From: Flagellimonas lutimaris
Lineage (GTDB): Bacteria; Bacteroidota; Bacteroidia; Flavobacteriales; Flavobacteriaceae
Length of the DNA stretch: 64,000 bases
Assembly: GCF_003581615.1 (NCBI RefSeq)
Contig: NZ_QXFH01000069.1
Coordinates: 69,501 to 133,500, forward strand
Direction of reading: 5' to 3'
Shown: piece after piece, positions 16,634 to 24,846 of the stretch
Position numbering within the stretch: the first letter of the stretch is position 1
Layout: each line of letters begins with the position of its first letter
Made by a program: the position numbers and the translations under genes
Notes under the pieces: model-generated
Seen by the model: only the letters and a program-made list of their open reading frames with translations
What the model was told of the DNA's origin: nothing
Databases searched by the model: none

Positions 16634-17907
16634 AAATCATATTTGTTTTTCCATCTTTTCTTCAAAAAGTCTTTTATTGAATTTTCCCTGGGATTGTTTC
16701 CCGGTTTGTAAAAGCTAGTTCCAGTGATTTCATTTGGAAGAAATTCAAAATCCACAAAATTATTTTCGTGGTTATGGGCATAATCATACCCTTTGCCATA
16801 CCCTAAATCCTTCATCAATTTGGTAGGTGCATTCCTGAGCGGTATAGGTACCGAAAGGTCTCCCGTTTGACGTACTTTTTGTTGTGCCTCGTTAATGGCC
16901 ATGTAACTGGCATTGCTCTTTGGGGAACTTGCCAAATAGGTGGCGCATTGGCTCAAAATTATTCTTGCCTCGGGATATCCAATGGTAGTAACCGATTGGA
17001 ATGTAGTATTGGCAAGTACCAATGCCGTTGGATTGGCATTTCCAATATCTTCGGAGGCCAAAATAATCATTCGTCGTGCGATAAATTTCACATCTTCCCC
17101 ACCCTCGATCATACGGGCCAACCAATAAACAGCAGCATTGGGGTCACTTCCGCGTATACTCTTAATGAAAGCGGAAACAATGTCGTAGTGCTGCTCGCCG
17201 GTTTTATCGTAACGTACCGTGTTTTTCTGAACCTTGGTTTGAACTAAATCATTGGTTATGGTAATTTTGTCACCTGTTTCCGAGTTGATGATAAGCTCAA
17301 AAATATTGAGCAGTTTTCTGCCATCGCCACCGGATAGGCGCAACAAGGCTTCCGTCTCTTTTAATTCTATTTGTTTCTTGGAAAGGTTGGTGTCTGTTTT
17401 TATGGCACGTTCCAAAAGTGCAATAAGATCTTCTTTTCCAAAGGGGTTCAAGGTGTACACTTGGCATCTTGATAGAAGTGCAGGTATCACCTCAAAACTT
17501 GGGTTTTCGGTAGTGGCACCAATCAAAGTTACCCAGCCTTTTTCCACGGCGCCAAGTAACGAATCCTGTTGCGATTTGCTAAAGCGGTGAATCTCATCAA
17601 TAAAAAGAATAGGGTTTTTGGAAGTGAACAGGCCTCCACTTTGTTTTGCCTTTTCGATTACTTCCCGAACGTCCTTGACTCCACTGCTAATGGCACTTAA
17701 GGTGTAAAATGGTCTCTGACTTTCGGTCGCTATTATATTGGCTAGAGTAGTTTTTCCGGTTCCAGGTGGTCCCCAGAAAATCAAGGAAGGAATCACGCCA
17801 TTTTTGATTTGGGTGGTCAAAGCACCCTGCTTACCCACCAAATGTTGCTGACTTATGTAATCCTCCAAAGTTTTTGGACGTATGCGTTCTGCCAAAGGTT
17901 CGTTCAT
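16630..17907 (-). CDS. rarA: replication-associated recombination protein A
   Basis: 425 residues of the AAA+ clamp-loader-like family (RarA/MgsA/WRNIP1), which acts at stalled forks. Walker A is FWGPPGTGKTT near residue 44, Walker B is ILFIDEIHRF, sensor 1 is GATTENPSFE, and the arginine-finger region is PALLSRCQ. The C-terminal part with GSDPNAAVYWLARMIEGGE is diagnostic for this family rather than DnaX or RuvB. Length matches the family. Confidence 0.96.
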   Translation of the reverse strand: MNEPLAERIRPKTLEDYISQQHLVGKQGALTTQIKNGVIPSLIFWGPPGTGKTTLANIIATESQRPFYTLSAISSGVKDVREVIEKAKQSGGLFTSKNPILFIDEIHRFSKSQQDSLLGAVEKGWVTLIGATTENPSFEVIPALLSRCQVYTLNPFGKEDLIALLERAIKTDTNLSKKQIELKETEALLRLSGGDGRKLLNIFELIINSETGDKITITNDLVQTKVQKNTVRYDKTGEQHYDIVSAFIKSIRGSDPNAAVYWLARMIEGGEDVKFIARRMIILASEDIGNANPTALVLANTTFQSVTTIGYPEARIILSQCATYLASSPKSNASYMAINEAQQKVRQTGDLSVPIPLRNAPTKLMKDLGYGKGYDYAHNHENNFVDFEFLPNEITGTSFYKPGNNPRENSIKDFLKKRWKNKYDF

Positions 17908-17911
17908 AGGT

Positions 17912-17919
17912 CAAAAATA
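17912..17919 (-). promoter_or_regulatory. -7 box directly before rarA
   Basis: Minus strand TATTTTTG, a perfect TAnnTTTG match, ends 4 nt before the ATG at 17907. A leaderless mRNA is implied if this is the promoter. Confidence 0.5.
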
Positions 17920-18027
17920 AAATAAATTTGATGGTCTTTTGTTCTTGTAAAGGGAAAGGTTTACCAAGATAACCTGACAATTTGTATAAATTTAAGGCTA
18001 TGGCCGGATGTTTGATTTTGTGAGATT

Positions 18028-18753
18028 ATGAATTCAGATGGTTTTAAGTTTTCAAATGCAGTAGTGCTGGCGCCAATGGTGGCCGTATTATCCATTTGGA
18101 TTGTGTTTTGGGTCGAGGTACAGTTTGGCATCAACCTGAACGATTATGGGGTTTATCCAAGAACGTTGTCTGGATTAAAAGGAGTGATTTTTAGCCCATT
18201 TATTCATGGTTCTATCAAACATTTGTACAATAATACCATTCCATTGGCTGTATTGACCGCCTTTCTATTCTATTTTTATCAAAGTGCAGCACTTCGGGTG
18301 TTGTTGTTCGGGACGCTAGCATCTGGCTTGCTCACATGGGCAATCGCAAGGCCATCTTTCCATATTGGTGCCAGTGGAGTAATTTATTTGCTCGCCAGTT
18401 TTATCTTTTTTAAAGGAATTTTGGCCAAGAATTATCGTTTGGTCGCGTTGTCGTTGGTTGTGGTGTTTATTTATGGCAGCATGATCTGGTATATATTTCC
18501 GGTAAAGGACGGCATTTCATGGGAAGGTCACCTTGCAGGATTTGTAACAGGGCTTGTACTTGCTTTTGTGACAAGGGTTCGTGTTGCTGAAGTTCGAAAA
18601 TACGACTGGGAACGAGAAGACTTCAACGAGGAGGATGACCCTTTTCTAAAACATTTTGATGAGCACGGTAATTTTATCGAAATGGCCCCTGAGGAAACCC
18701 AGCAAAAAATTGAAATCAAATATCATTATAAGGAATCCTCCGATGAGGATTGA
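18028..18753 (+). CDS. rhomboid family intramembrane serine protease
   Basis: 241 residues with six membrane helices in the first 190. The catalytic Ser is S116 in HIGASGVIYL and the partner is H168 in WEGHLAGF; H65 and N69 in the HLYNN segment fit the oxyanion-side motif. Rhomboids cut membrane proteins within or near the bilayer. An acidic cytoplasmic tail of about 50 residues (EREDFNEEDDPFLKHFDEHG) follows. No adaptor or substrate is apparent nearby; the gene stands alone between rarA and rlmB. Confidence 0.9.
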   Translation: MNSDGFKFSNAVVLAPMVAVLSIWIVFWVEVQFGINLNDYGVYPRTLSGLKGVIFSPFIHGSIKHLYNNTIPLAVLTAFLFYFYQSAALRVLLFGTLASGLLTWAIARPSFHIGASGVIYLLASFIFFKGILAKNYRLVALSLVVVFIYGSMIWYIFPVKDGISWEGHLAGFVTGLVLAFVTRVRVAEVRKYDWEREDFNEEDDPFLKHFDEHGNFIEMAPEETQQKIEIKYHYKESSDED

Positions 18754-18756
18754 TTT

Positions 18757-19494
18757 CTAACGGCTTCTTTGTCTCACCACTTCATAAAGGAAAACGCCAC
18801 AGGCCACGGAAACATTTAAGGAACCGATTTTGCCCATAAGCGGTAATTTAGCTTGGTGGTCAATACTGCTGAGGGTAGAAGGGGAGATCCCTTTTTCCTC
18901 GGACCCCATAATTATGGCCGTAGGTTGATTAAAATCCACTTCGTAAATGTCATTTTCCGCTTTTTCAGTTGCACCAGTTATTACTATTCCTGAGGATTGA
19001 AGGTAGAAAACAGCGTCTTTCAAATGATCTACCTTGGCAATGGGTACATTAAAAGCCGCACCTGCAGACGTTTTTACGGTATCTTCCGTAATGGGAGCGG
19101 CCCCATTTTTCGGGATGATGATTCCGTGCACGCCGGAACATTCGGCAGTACGGATGATGGCGCCAAAATTTCTTACATCGGAAACTCCGTCCAGTAACAG
19201 AAACAACGGATGTTCTTCCTTGGAGAGTACTTTTTCCACCAATTCTTCAAAGTTGTGGAATTCTACCGGCGATATTTGTGCTACCACACCTTGGTGGTTG
19301 TTTCGGGTAAAGCGGTTAAGCTTTTCTATGGGAACGTAAGATAGGCTGATACCATTTTTACGTGCAGAAGATTCCAGTTCTTTGTGAAGCTCCCCTTTAA
19401 GCCCTTTTTGTATAAATATCTTGTTGATGGGCTGGTTGGCATTTATGGCCTCTATAACGGCCCTTAAGCCATAAATGATGTTTTCGTTTTTCAT
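18757..19494 (-). CDS. rlmB: 23S rRNA (guanosine-2'-O-)-methyltransferase RlmB
   Basis: 245 residues. The N-terminal 75 residues are the SpoU substrate-binding domain. The SPOUT knot motifs follow: RNFGAIIRTAECSGV (motif 1), IMGSEEKGIS (motif 2) and LPLMGKIGSLNVSVACG (motif 3). This family methylates the ribose of G2251 in the 23S peptidyl-transferase loop; close TrmH-like paralogues cannot be fully excluded. Tail to tail with the rhomboid gene (3 bp apart). Confidence 0.92.
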   Translation of the reverse strand: MKNENIIYGLRAVIEAINANQPINKIFIQKGLKGELHKELESSARKNGISLSYVPIEKLNRFTRNNHQGVVAQISPVEFHNFEELVEKVLSKEEHPLFLLLDGVSDVRNFGAIIRTAECSGVHGIIIPKNGAAPITEDTVKTSAGAAFNVPIAKVDHLKDAVFYLQSSGIVITGATEKAENDIYEVDFNQPTAIIMGSEEKGISPSTLSSIDHQAKLPLMGKIGSLNVSVACGVFLYEVVRQRSR

Positions 19495-19498
19495 GTCG

Positions 19499-19506
19499 CA
19501 AATTTA
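19499..19506 (-). promoter_or_regulatory. -7 box directly before rlmB
   Basis: Minus strand TAAATTTG, a perfect TAnnTTTG match, ends 4 nt before the ATG at 19494, so a leaderless transcript is predicted. Confidence 0.5.
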
Positions 19507-19511
19507 GACAT

Positions 19512-19539
19512 AAAAAAAGCACTCTTTGTGAGTGCTTTT
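19512..19539 (-). terminator. rho-independent terminator of the 19560-20300 gene
   Basis: Arms AAAAGCACTC (19515-19524) and GAGTGCTTTT (19530-19539) enclose TTTGT. Read on the minus strand, the stem ends in a run of seven T. It lies just upstream of the rlmB promoter and insulates it. Confidence 0.8.
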
Positions 19540-19559
19540 CAAATTTTTCAGTTAAGAAC

Positions 19560-20300
19560 TTAATGTTGTTCAAGCCATTTTAGAACAGCAATTACATCTG
19601 CTTCGTCTTTAACCTTTATTTTCTTTTCTTTTAAATAGGTCTTTACGGTTTTCTGCTTATCAGCAGGTAACAATTTTAATAACTTCCTGTTGTTAATTAC
19701 CAATTCGTCAATTCTATCACGTCCCGGAACTTCCAAATAATATTCTGTGAATTGAGAGAATCTTGGAGGAATAGCTTTAACAAAAGAGTTTTGCGCTTTC
19801 TGCCCCTCGGTAAACTTTACATCAACACGTTTGTAAAATTTGTATTCACCATCAGATAGTAATGTTAAATAACCGTTTTGTGTTAAACCGGAGTTATCAA
19901 TGAAGGTTTTAAAGCTAAAAAGTTTACCATCCAAACTCCTTATATTGATACTCTTATCTCTTCTTAATCCACTTACAGGGGAACTTGGTGTGTTATCGCT
20001 TTTTATTTCAATTTCTTCCATATAGGCATTGTACCGGAAAAAAATGTCAGATTCAAAATCATCTTTATAATAAAGCTTACCGGGTATAAAATTATCAGAA
20101 GTATAGGCAGAACCCTGTATGTCCAAATCTTTTTCTTTTCTTTTTTTATCTGCTGAACTGACATCTCCCAACAAGTACGAAATAGCTGCGCTATTACTGG
20201 AAGTGCCAGAAACTTGACTTGCATTGACAGTTCCAAAAGTTTGCCCAATTGCACTTGACATGCAAGCAAAGGCTAAATAAGTAAAAATGTATTTTCTCAT
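19560..20300 (-). CDS. secreted protein of unknown function
   Basis: 246 residues. Signal peptide MRKYIFTYLAFACMSSAIG ends before QTFG. The mature region resembles small Bacteroidota exported proteins that bear a surface-exposed strand-rich domain (GLRRDKSINIRSLDGKLF, LTLLSDGEYKFYKRVDVKF) and a Lys-rich helical C-terminus. No domain is recognised. It sits 110 bp downstream of the FG-GAP lipoprotein gene on the same strand, with its own terminator after it. Confidence 0.7.
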   Translation of the reverse strand: MRKYIFTYLAFACMSSAIGQTFGTVNASQVSGTSSNSAAISYLLGDVSSADKKRKEKDLDIQGSAYTSDNFIPGKLYYKDDFESDIFFRYNAYMEEIEIKSDNTPSSPVSGLRRDKSINIRSLDGKLFSFKTFIDNSGLTQNGYLTLLSDGEYKFYKRVDVKFTEGQKAQNSFVKAIPPRFSQFTEYYLEVPGRDRIDELVINNRKLLKLLPADKQKTVKTYLKEKKIKVKDEADVIAVLKWLEQH

Positions 20301-20409
20301 GTGTATTTGATAATTTAGAGAAATCTATAAATAATGTTTATAATATATAATATGCAAACGTTAAATATTGTTAAATTTTGTAAAAATTATTATTTGTAAC
20401 GCCTTCATA

Positions 20410-23400
20410 TCAATTATTTAAAGAGTTGATAATTAAACTACTATTATTGGTGGCAGTTAATAATAATTCTTTGTTGATAGCACTTTTTAACCAAACTAAA
20501 TCTTTAGCATTACCTGTGAGATAAAGCCCGGATTCACTTCTATTCATTGTTTTATAGCCATCTTTTTGATTCGAGATCAACACAACGCCTGAAACAAAAT
20601 CTAACCGAGGAGTTTCAACTTCGGTTTGGTAAATGTTACCTGCGAGAATACAGTCTTCAAAACCATCGCCATTTAAATCTTTAAATACGGTTGCTAAAAC
20701 GGGAAAAGATTGTGCTTCCGTCGGTAATTCTTTTAATACAAAATCACCGTTTCCTTTGTTCAAAAGTAAAATAGAATTAAAATTAGTTACTTCATTTTCG
20801 TAGGCAGTGTCCAATTTTTCACCATAAACATCAACTAGTTTTGCATTGGCAAATTCGTCAAAGGTTTCGAACTTTTCTTTTATAAAGGGCATCTGTTGAG
20901 AGGAGCATTCTCTGCCTCTGACAGGTACAAATTCCCCCTTGTATTTTTTACTTAAAACGATATCCGGTGTGCCATTATCATCAAAATCATTGGCATAAAT
21001 TTTGAACGGTTTCTCTTTACTTGCATGGAACTTTAAGTTCTGCCCAACATTCCCAACCAAGTAATCGGGCATGCCATCATTATTTACATCGGTTTCTTTT
21101 ACCGTGTACCACCAACCTTTTTCGTTATCAAAGGTATAGTCTTCTAAAAGCGAAAAGGTTCCTCCTTCGTTTTTAAAAAAACCAATATTGGTCCATTCTC
21201 CAACGGCTATCAAGTCTTCTTTGTCATCACCATTAAAGTCAGTAATTAAGATATCATTGACCATTCCGAAATTTTCAAGGTCCGGAATGATTTCTGAGGT
21301 AACATCTTTTAGTGTTCCTGCATTATTTTGATAGACTATGGAGGGTGAAAAACGAGGGTAATTTTGAGGTTTAATTCTATTGCCAACAATTATATCTAAG
21401 TAACCATCTTGGTTGAAATCTAAACTAGCGATTGTTTTTCCTGATTTTGGAAAACTATTTAAGGCTTCTTGTTGGTTTCTTGTAAAATTACCTTTCCCAT
21501 CATTTAAGTACAATCTATCTGTGTAAAGCGATGAATGCTCCAAAAATTCATTACCACCACTAACTATGAACAAATCCAGATCTCCATCATTTTCAATATC
21601 TATAAATAATGCCGCGGTATCTTCGTAAATCTTATCGTTTAAAAATACTGGAGTTTTCTTTTCGGTAAATTTTCCTTGTTGGGATTGGACAAATAAAGTA
21701 GTTGGCTGATCCGAAGCGCCACCTAAAAGAATGTCGATATAACCGTCATTGTTAACATCAGCTTTTTCTATAAAAGGCCCTTGTGTAGATTGTTTGTACG
21801 GAAGTAGAATTTCTTTTTCAAAGTCATCGTAAATATTTTCCTTGTGAGAATGGCCTAAACCAATTTCTTCTGGATCTATCCCCTTAAATAAGGCTGGTGT
21901 TCTGTAATCCGGAACGGATAAATTATTGGCATCGGATTGATTTACCACAAGCTTTTTATTGACATCGACATCATAGGAGATGTGATGCTTGCCATTTGGC
22001 CAAGAAATGTAAACAGAATCTACTTTTGAGATATTTCCCAGACCAAAATGAGCTATATTTTGGTGAGAAGAACGATAACCACGAACTGTTCTCGATTCAA
22101 CCATTTGCGAAGTAGTTCCGTCATAAAAGATTTCAATTTTCGGATAGGCTTCACTCAATTTACTTTTTGCGTCTACAATTAGAAAATTACCTTTTTTATT
22201 ATCTGCAGCGGTGTTTTTGTATAGAAAAGCAACTTCGTCCATATTATTTACCACGGCATCTAAATCGCCATCGTTATCAAAGTCCGCAATTGCAGCACCA
22301 TTGCTAAACGAAAAATCTGCCAACCCCCAATCTTTAGCTTTATCTTCAAAGTTTAAACCACCGTTGTTTTCAAACAAGATATTTGGAAGTTTTTCTGACG
22401 GCATTGATTCATACAAACGCCTTTTGATTGATAGGGGTACATTGCCTTTATACTTTACTTTGGCTTTGTAGACTTCTTGTTGAAGGTCGTTGTCCAGGGC
22501 ATATCTGCGATACCCATTGGTTACAAAAATATCTTTATCAGAATCCAGGTCATAATCAGCCATAAGAACGGACCAGCTCCAATCGGTATTGGCTAAATGA
22601 CTTTGTTGCACAACATTTGAAAATGTATTGTTCCCCAAATTTAATTGAAGCGAATTGTACATATATTGGTAGTGAAAACCTGCTTTATTGGTTAAGTAAT
22701 CGAACCTAGCGGTATTCATGGATGCCATTAAAGTTTTTGACCTTACATGATCGTCGGCAGCCATATCTAAAACAAAGATATCCTGTAGTCCATCGTTGTT
22801 GATATCTGCAACATCCATACCCATACCGTAATATGATATTTGTTGGGTATAGGATTTTATCTGGTCCGAAAATGTACCGTTCCCGTTATTGATGAAAAGT
22901 GCATCGGGTATATAATAATCACTGGCCACATAAAAATCCAAAAGATTGTCGTTATTAATGTCGGTCACCGTGATACCAAGGCCAAAAAAGGGACGTTCTA
23001 ATCCAGCTTCTTTGGTAATATCTTTAAATTTCCCGTTATCATTTTCGTAAAAATGACAACTATTGAAATATTTGGCTTCTTCACTTTCAGCAACTAGTTT
23101 AAATAGGTTGATTGGGTCAACACCATAAAACTCATTCTCGTTCATGACAAAGCAGTCAAGGTCATTGTCATTATCAAAATCAAAAAACACGGTTTGGGTA
23201 CTTATTCCTTGGTCGGCCAAACCAAATTCTTCAGCTTGTTCAAGGAATGTTCCATTTTTTTGATTTATGTAAAGGAGATTACTACGTTTTTCTCTTTGAT
23301 AGGGGCCACCTTGAGAAACATAAATGTCCTGCCAACCATCATTATTGATATCAACAATACTCACACCATTACTCCAGTTTTTATTGGTATTGATATTTGC

Positions 23401-23742
23401 AGCGTTTGAGACGTCTTCAAACTTGAAATCTCCAAGATTTTTATAGAGCTTATTTTCAACTTGATTCCCGCAGAAGAAAATATCTTGGAGCCCATCGTTG
23501 TTGAAGTCTATAATTCCAACACCAGCACCATTATAAAAATAGTCGTAATTAAAAAGATTTTCTTTGGTCTCTATATTTTCTTGTATGGTGTTTTGGAATT
23601 GGATACCACTGAACTCAGTATCAATTTTTTCGAAAATAGGTTGATTTAATGTGACATTTGAATCATTGCTTTTTTCGTCTTCACATGCGGATGTGAGAAT
23701 ACAAACCAATGATAGTATCGTTGTTCCTTTTAAGAAATTCAT
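20410..23742 (-). CDS. FG-GAP/VCBS-repeat lipoprotein with ASPIC/UnbV domain
   Basis: 1110 residues. A lipobox (LTSAC, Cys20) predicts a lipid-anchored surface protein. At least eight FG-GAP/VCBS calcium-binding repeats of the DxNxDGxxD type are visible (for example DFNNDGLQD, DINNDGWQD, DFDNDGDLD, DVNNDGYID), forming one or two beta-propellers. Between them, roughly residues 510-610, an ASPIC/UnbV region is seen (RTVRGYRSSHQNIAHFGLG, then SWPNGKHH). Such proteins commonly neighbour SusC/SusD pairs and may bind or position substrate at the surface. It follows the SusCD-lipoprotein operon after a strong hairpin and no clear promoter of its own. Confidence 0.9.
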   Translation of the reverse strand: MNFLKGTTILSLVCILTSACEDEKSNDSNVTLNQPIFEKIDTEFSGIQFQNTIQENIETKENLFNYDYFYNGAGVGIIDFNNDGLQDIFFCGNQVENKLYKNLGDFKFEDVSNAANINTNKNWSNGVSIVDINNDGWQDIYVSQGGPYQREKRSNLLYINQKNGTFLEQAEEFGLADQGISTQTVFFDFDNDNDLDCFVMNENEFYGVDPINLFKLVAESEEAKYFNSCHFYENDNGKFKDITKEAGLERPFFGLGITVTDINNDNLLDFYVASDYYIPDALFINNGNGTFSDQIKSYTQQISYYGMGMDVADINNDGLQDIFVLDMAADDHVRSKTLMASMNTARFDYLTNKAGFHYQYMYNSLQLNLGNNTFSNVVQQSHLANTDWSWSVLMADYDLDSDKDIFVTNGYRRYALDNDLQQEVYKAKVKYKGNVPLSIKRRLYESMPSEKLPNILFENNGGLNFEDKAKDWGLADFSFSNGAAIADFDNDGDLDAVVNNMDEVAFLYKNTAADNKKGNFLIVDAKSKLSEAYPKIEIFYDGTTSQMVESRTVRGYRSSHQNIAHFGLGNISKVDSVYISWPNGKHHISYDVDVNKKLVVNQSDANNLSVPDYRTPALFKGIDPEEIGLGHSHKENIYDDFEKEILLPYKQSTQGPFIEKADVNNDGYIDILLGGASDQPTTLFVQSQQGKFTEKKTPVFLNDKIYEDTAALFIDIENDGDLDLFIVSGGNEFLEHSSLYTDRLYLNDGKGNFTRNQQEALNSFPKSGKTIASLDFNQDGYLDIIVGNRIKPQNYPRFSPSIVYQNNAGTLKDVTSEIIPDLENFGMVNDILITDFNGDDKEDLIAVGEWTNIGFFKNEGGTFSLLEDYTFDNEKGWWYTVKETDVNNDGMPDYLVGNVGQNLKFHASKEKPFKIYANDFDDNGTPDIVLSKKYKGEFVPVRGRECSSQQMPFIKEKFETFDEFANAKLVDVYGEKLDTAYENEVTNFNSILLLNKGNGDFVLKELPTEAQSFPVLATVFKDLNGDGFEDCILAGNIYQTEVETPRLDFVSGVVLISNQKDGYKTMNRSESGLYLTGNAKDLVWLKSAINKELLLTATNNSSLIINSLNN

Positions 23743-23792
23743 AATTAACGGAGGAATATTAATTATTATTTTTTAACCGTGATATTGTAAAA

Positions 23793-23817
23793 AAAGGGGT
23801 TGCATTGCAACCCCTTT
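23793..23817 (-). terminator. terminator or attenuator between the SusCD operon and the FG-GAP gene
   Basis: AAAGGGGTTGC (23793-23803) and GCAACCCCTTT (23807-23817) with a 3-nt loop. On the minus strand it runs into seven T. It lies 60-85 bp after the lipoprotein gene and 50 bp before the FG-GAP gene, so downstream expression would rely on read-through or an unseen promoter. Confidence 0.8.
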
Positions 23818-23878
23818 ACTTTATTTTCGACAATTAATGGTTAATTATCGATTAAGATGAACTAATCCTTATTTGTGA

Positions 23879-24832
23879 TTAGTCTGCGCAATAGTCTATT
23901 TCAATAAGACCAGCATCGGTACCAGCAGGTACGTCTGCAACTAAGTTACCTGCAGGTGTATAAATTTGAAAGGACATCTCATCCCAAAAATCACCTTGGA
24001 AATCAATTGTGGCTGCCGCCGTTTGACCAGGTGGAACGTCAAATGTTGCAGTTCCTTCACTAGCACCAGGGGTACATCCAAATCCAAAATCATCATAATC
24101 TGAGCAAAGTCCTATTTCATAAACAGTGCCATCGCTTAATGTAATGATGATACCAGGACCACCTCCGTCTGCATTTGTTGGCTGCCAACCGTCTCCGAAT
24201 GCATCTTGCATTTCTACGGTCCATTCTCCTGCTTGGGTTGGTTTAGGTCCACATACCAAAACAGAGGTATACTCAAAAGGAGAGTTAAAGTAAGAACCAG
24301 TCAAAGTACCTGAGTTGTCGGCAGCAGAATAAACTGCTCCATCGGTTCTTACAATTTCAAATCGGATAGTGAATGCATCACCACCGAAGATTTCTTCACC
24401 TGTTAAACCTAAAGCGGACTGCATTTCATCGGCAGTTGCTGTATACGTAAACCTTGGCAATCCAGTTGGTCCGATCGTTCCATCACTTAAAGAATATGAC
24501 TGAACAAGGATCTCGGTATCGCCAATGGTTGAACTACCTTTATCAGAGGTATTGTCACTATAACCTAAATATACATCAAGAGATTGGAGTAATTCTCCAT
24601 TTTCCTGGTCTTGAACTTCGACAGTGGCACCAAACCCTCCACTTAACAGAGTGCTGGTTGGAACGTCATAATCAATTGTATTCTCGGTTATTTCAATGGT
24701 TCTAAGTATAGACCCTCTAGTTTCTGCTTCAACTATTTGGTCAATTACTTTGTCGCTATCTTCACAAGCTGCGAACAGTATTCCTACCATACCAGCTAAA
24801 AAGACTTTATTTATAAAATTAATTTTCTTCAT
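23879..24832 (-). CDS. SusE-position surface lipoprotein of unknown ligand
   Basis: 317 residues with lipobox LFAAC (Cys22). The mature protein is acidic and rich in Gly, Thr and Asp with beta-strand patterning. Four Cys in the C-terminal half (CGPKP, GLCSD, GFGCTPG, IDYCAD) could form two disulfides. Third gene of the SusC-SusD operon, 14 bp after SusD, where SusE/F-like accessory binding lipoproteins are normally encoded. No sequence match to SusE is visible by eye; the role is inferred from place and topology. Confidence 0.75.
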   Translation of the reverse strand: MKKINFINKVFLAGMVGILFAACEDSDKVIDQIVEAETRGSILRTIEITENTIDYDVPTSTLLSGGFGATVEVQDQENGELLQSLDVYLGYSDNTSDKGSSTIGDTEILVQSYSLSDGTIGPTGLPRFTYTATADEMQSALGLTGEEIFGGDAFTIRFEIVRTDGAVYSAADNSGTLTGSYFNSPFEYTSVLVCGPKPTQAGEWTVEMQDAFGDGWQPTNADGGGPGIIITLSDGTVYEIGLCSDYDDFGFGCTPGASEGTATFDVPPGQTAAATIDFQGDFWDEMSFQIYTPAGNLVADVPAGTDAGLIEIDYCAD

Positions 24833-24846
24833 TTTTCTAAAAAATT

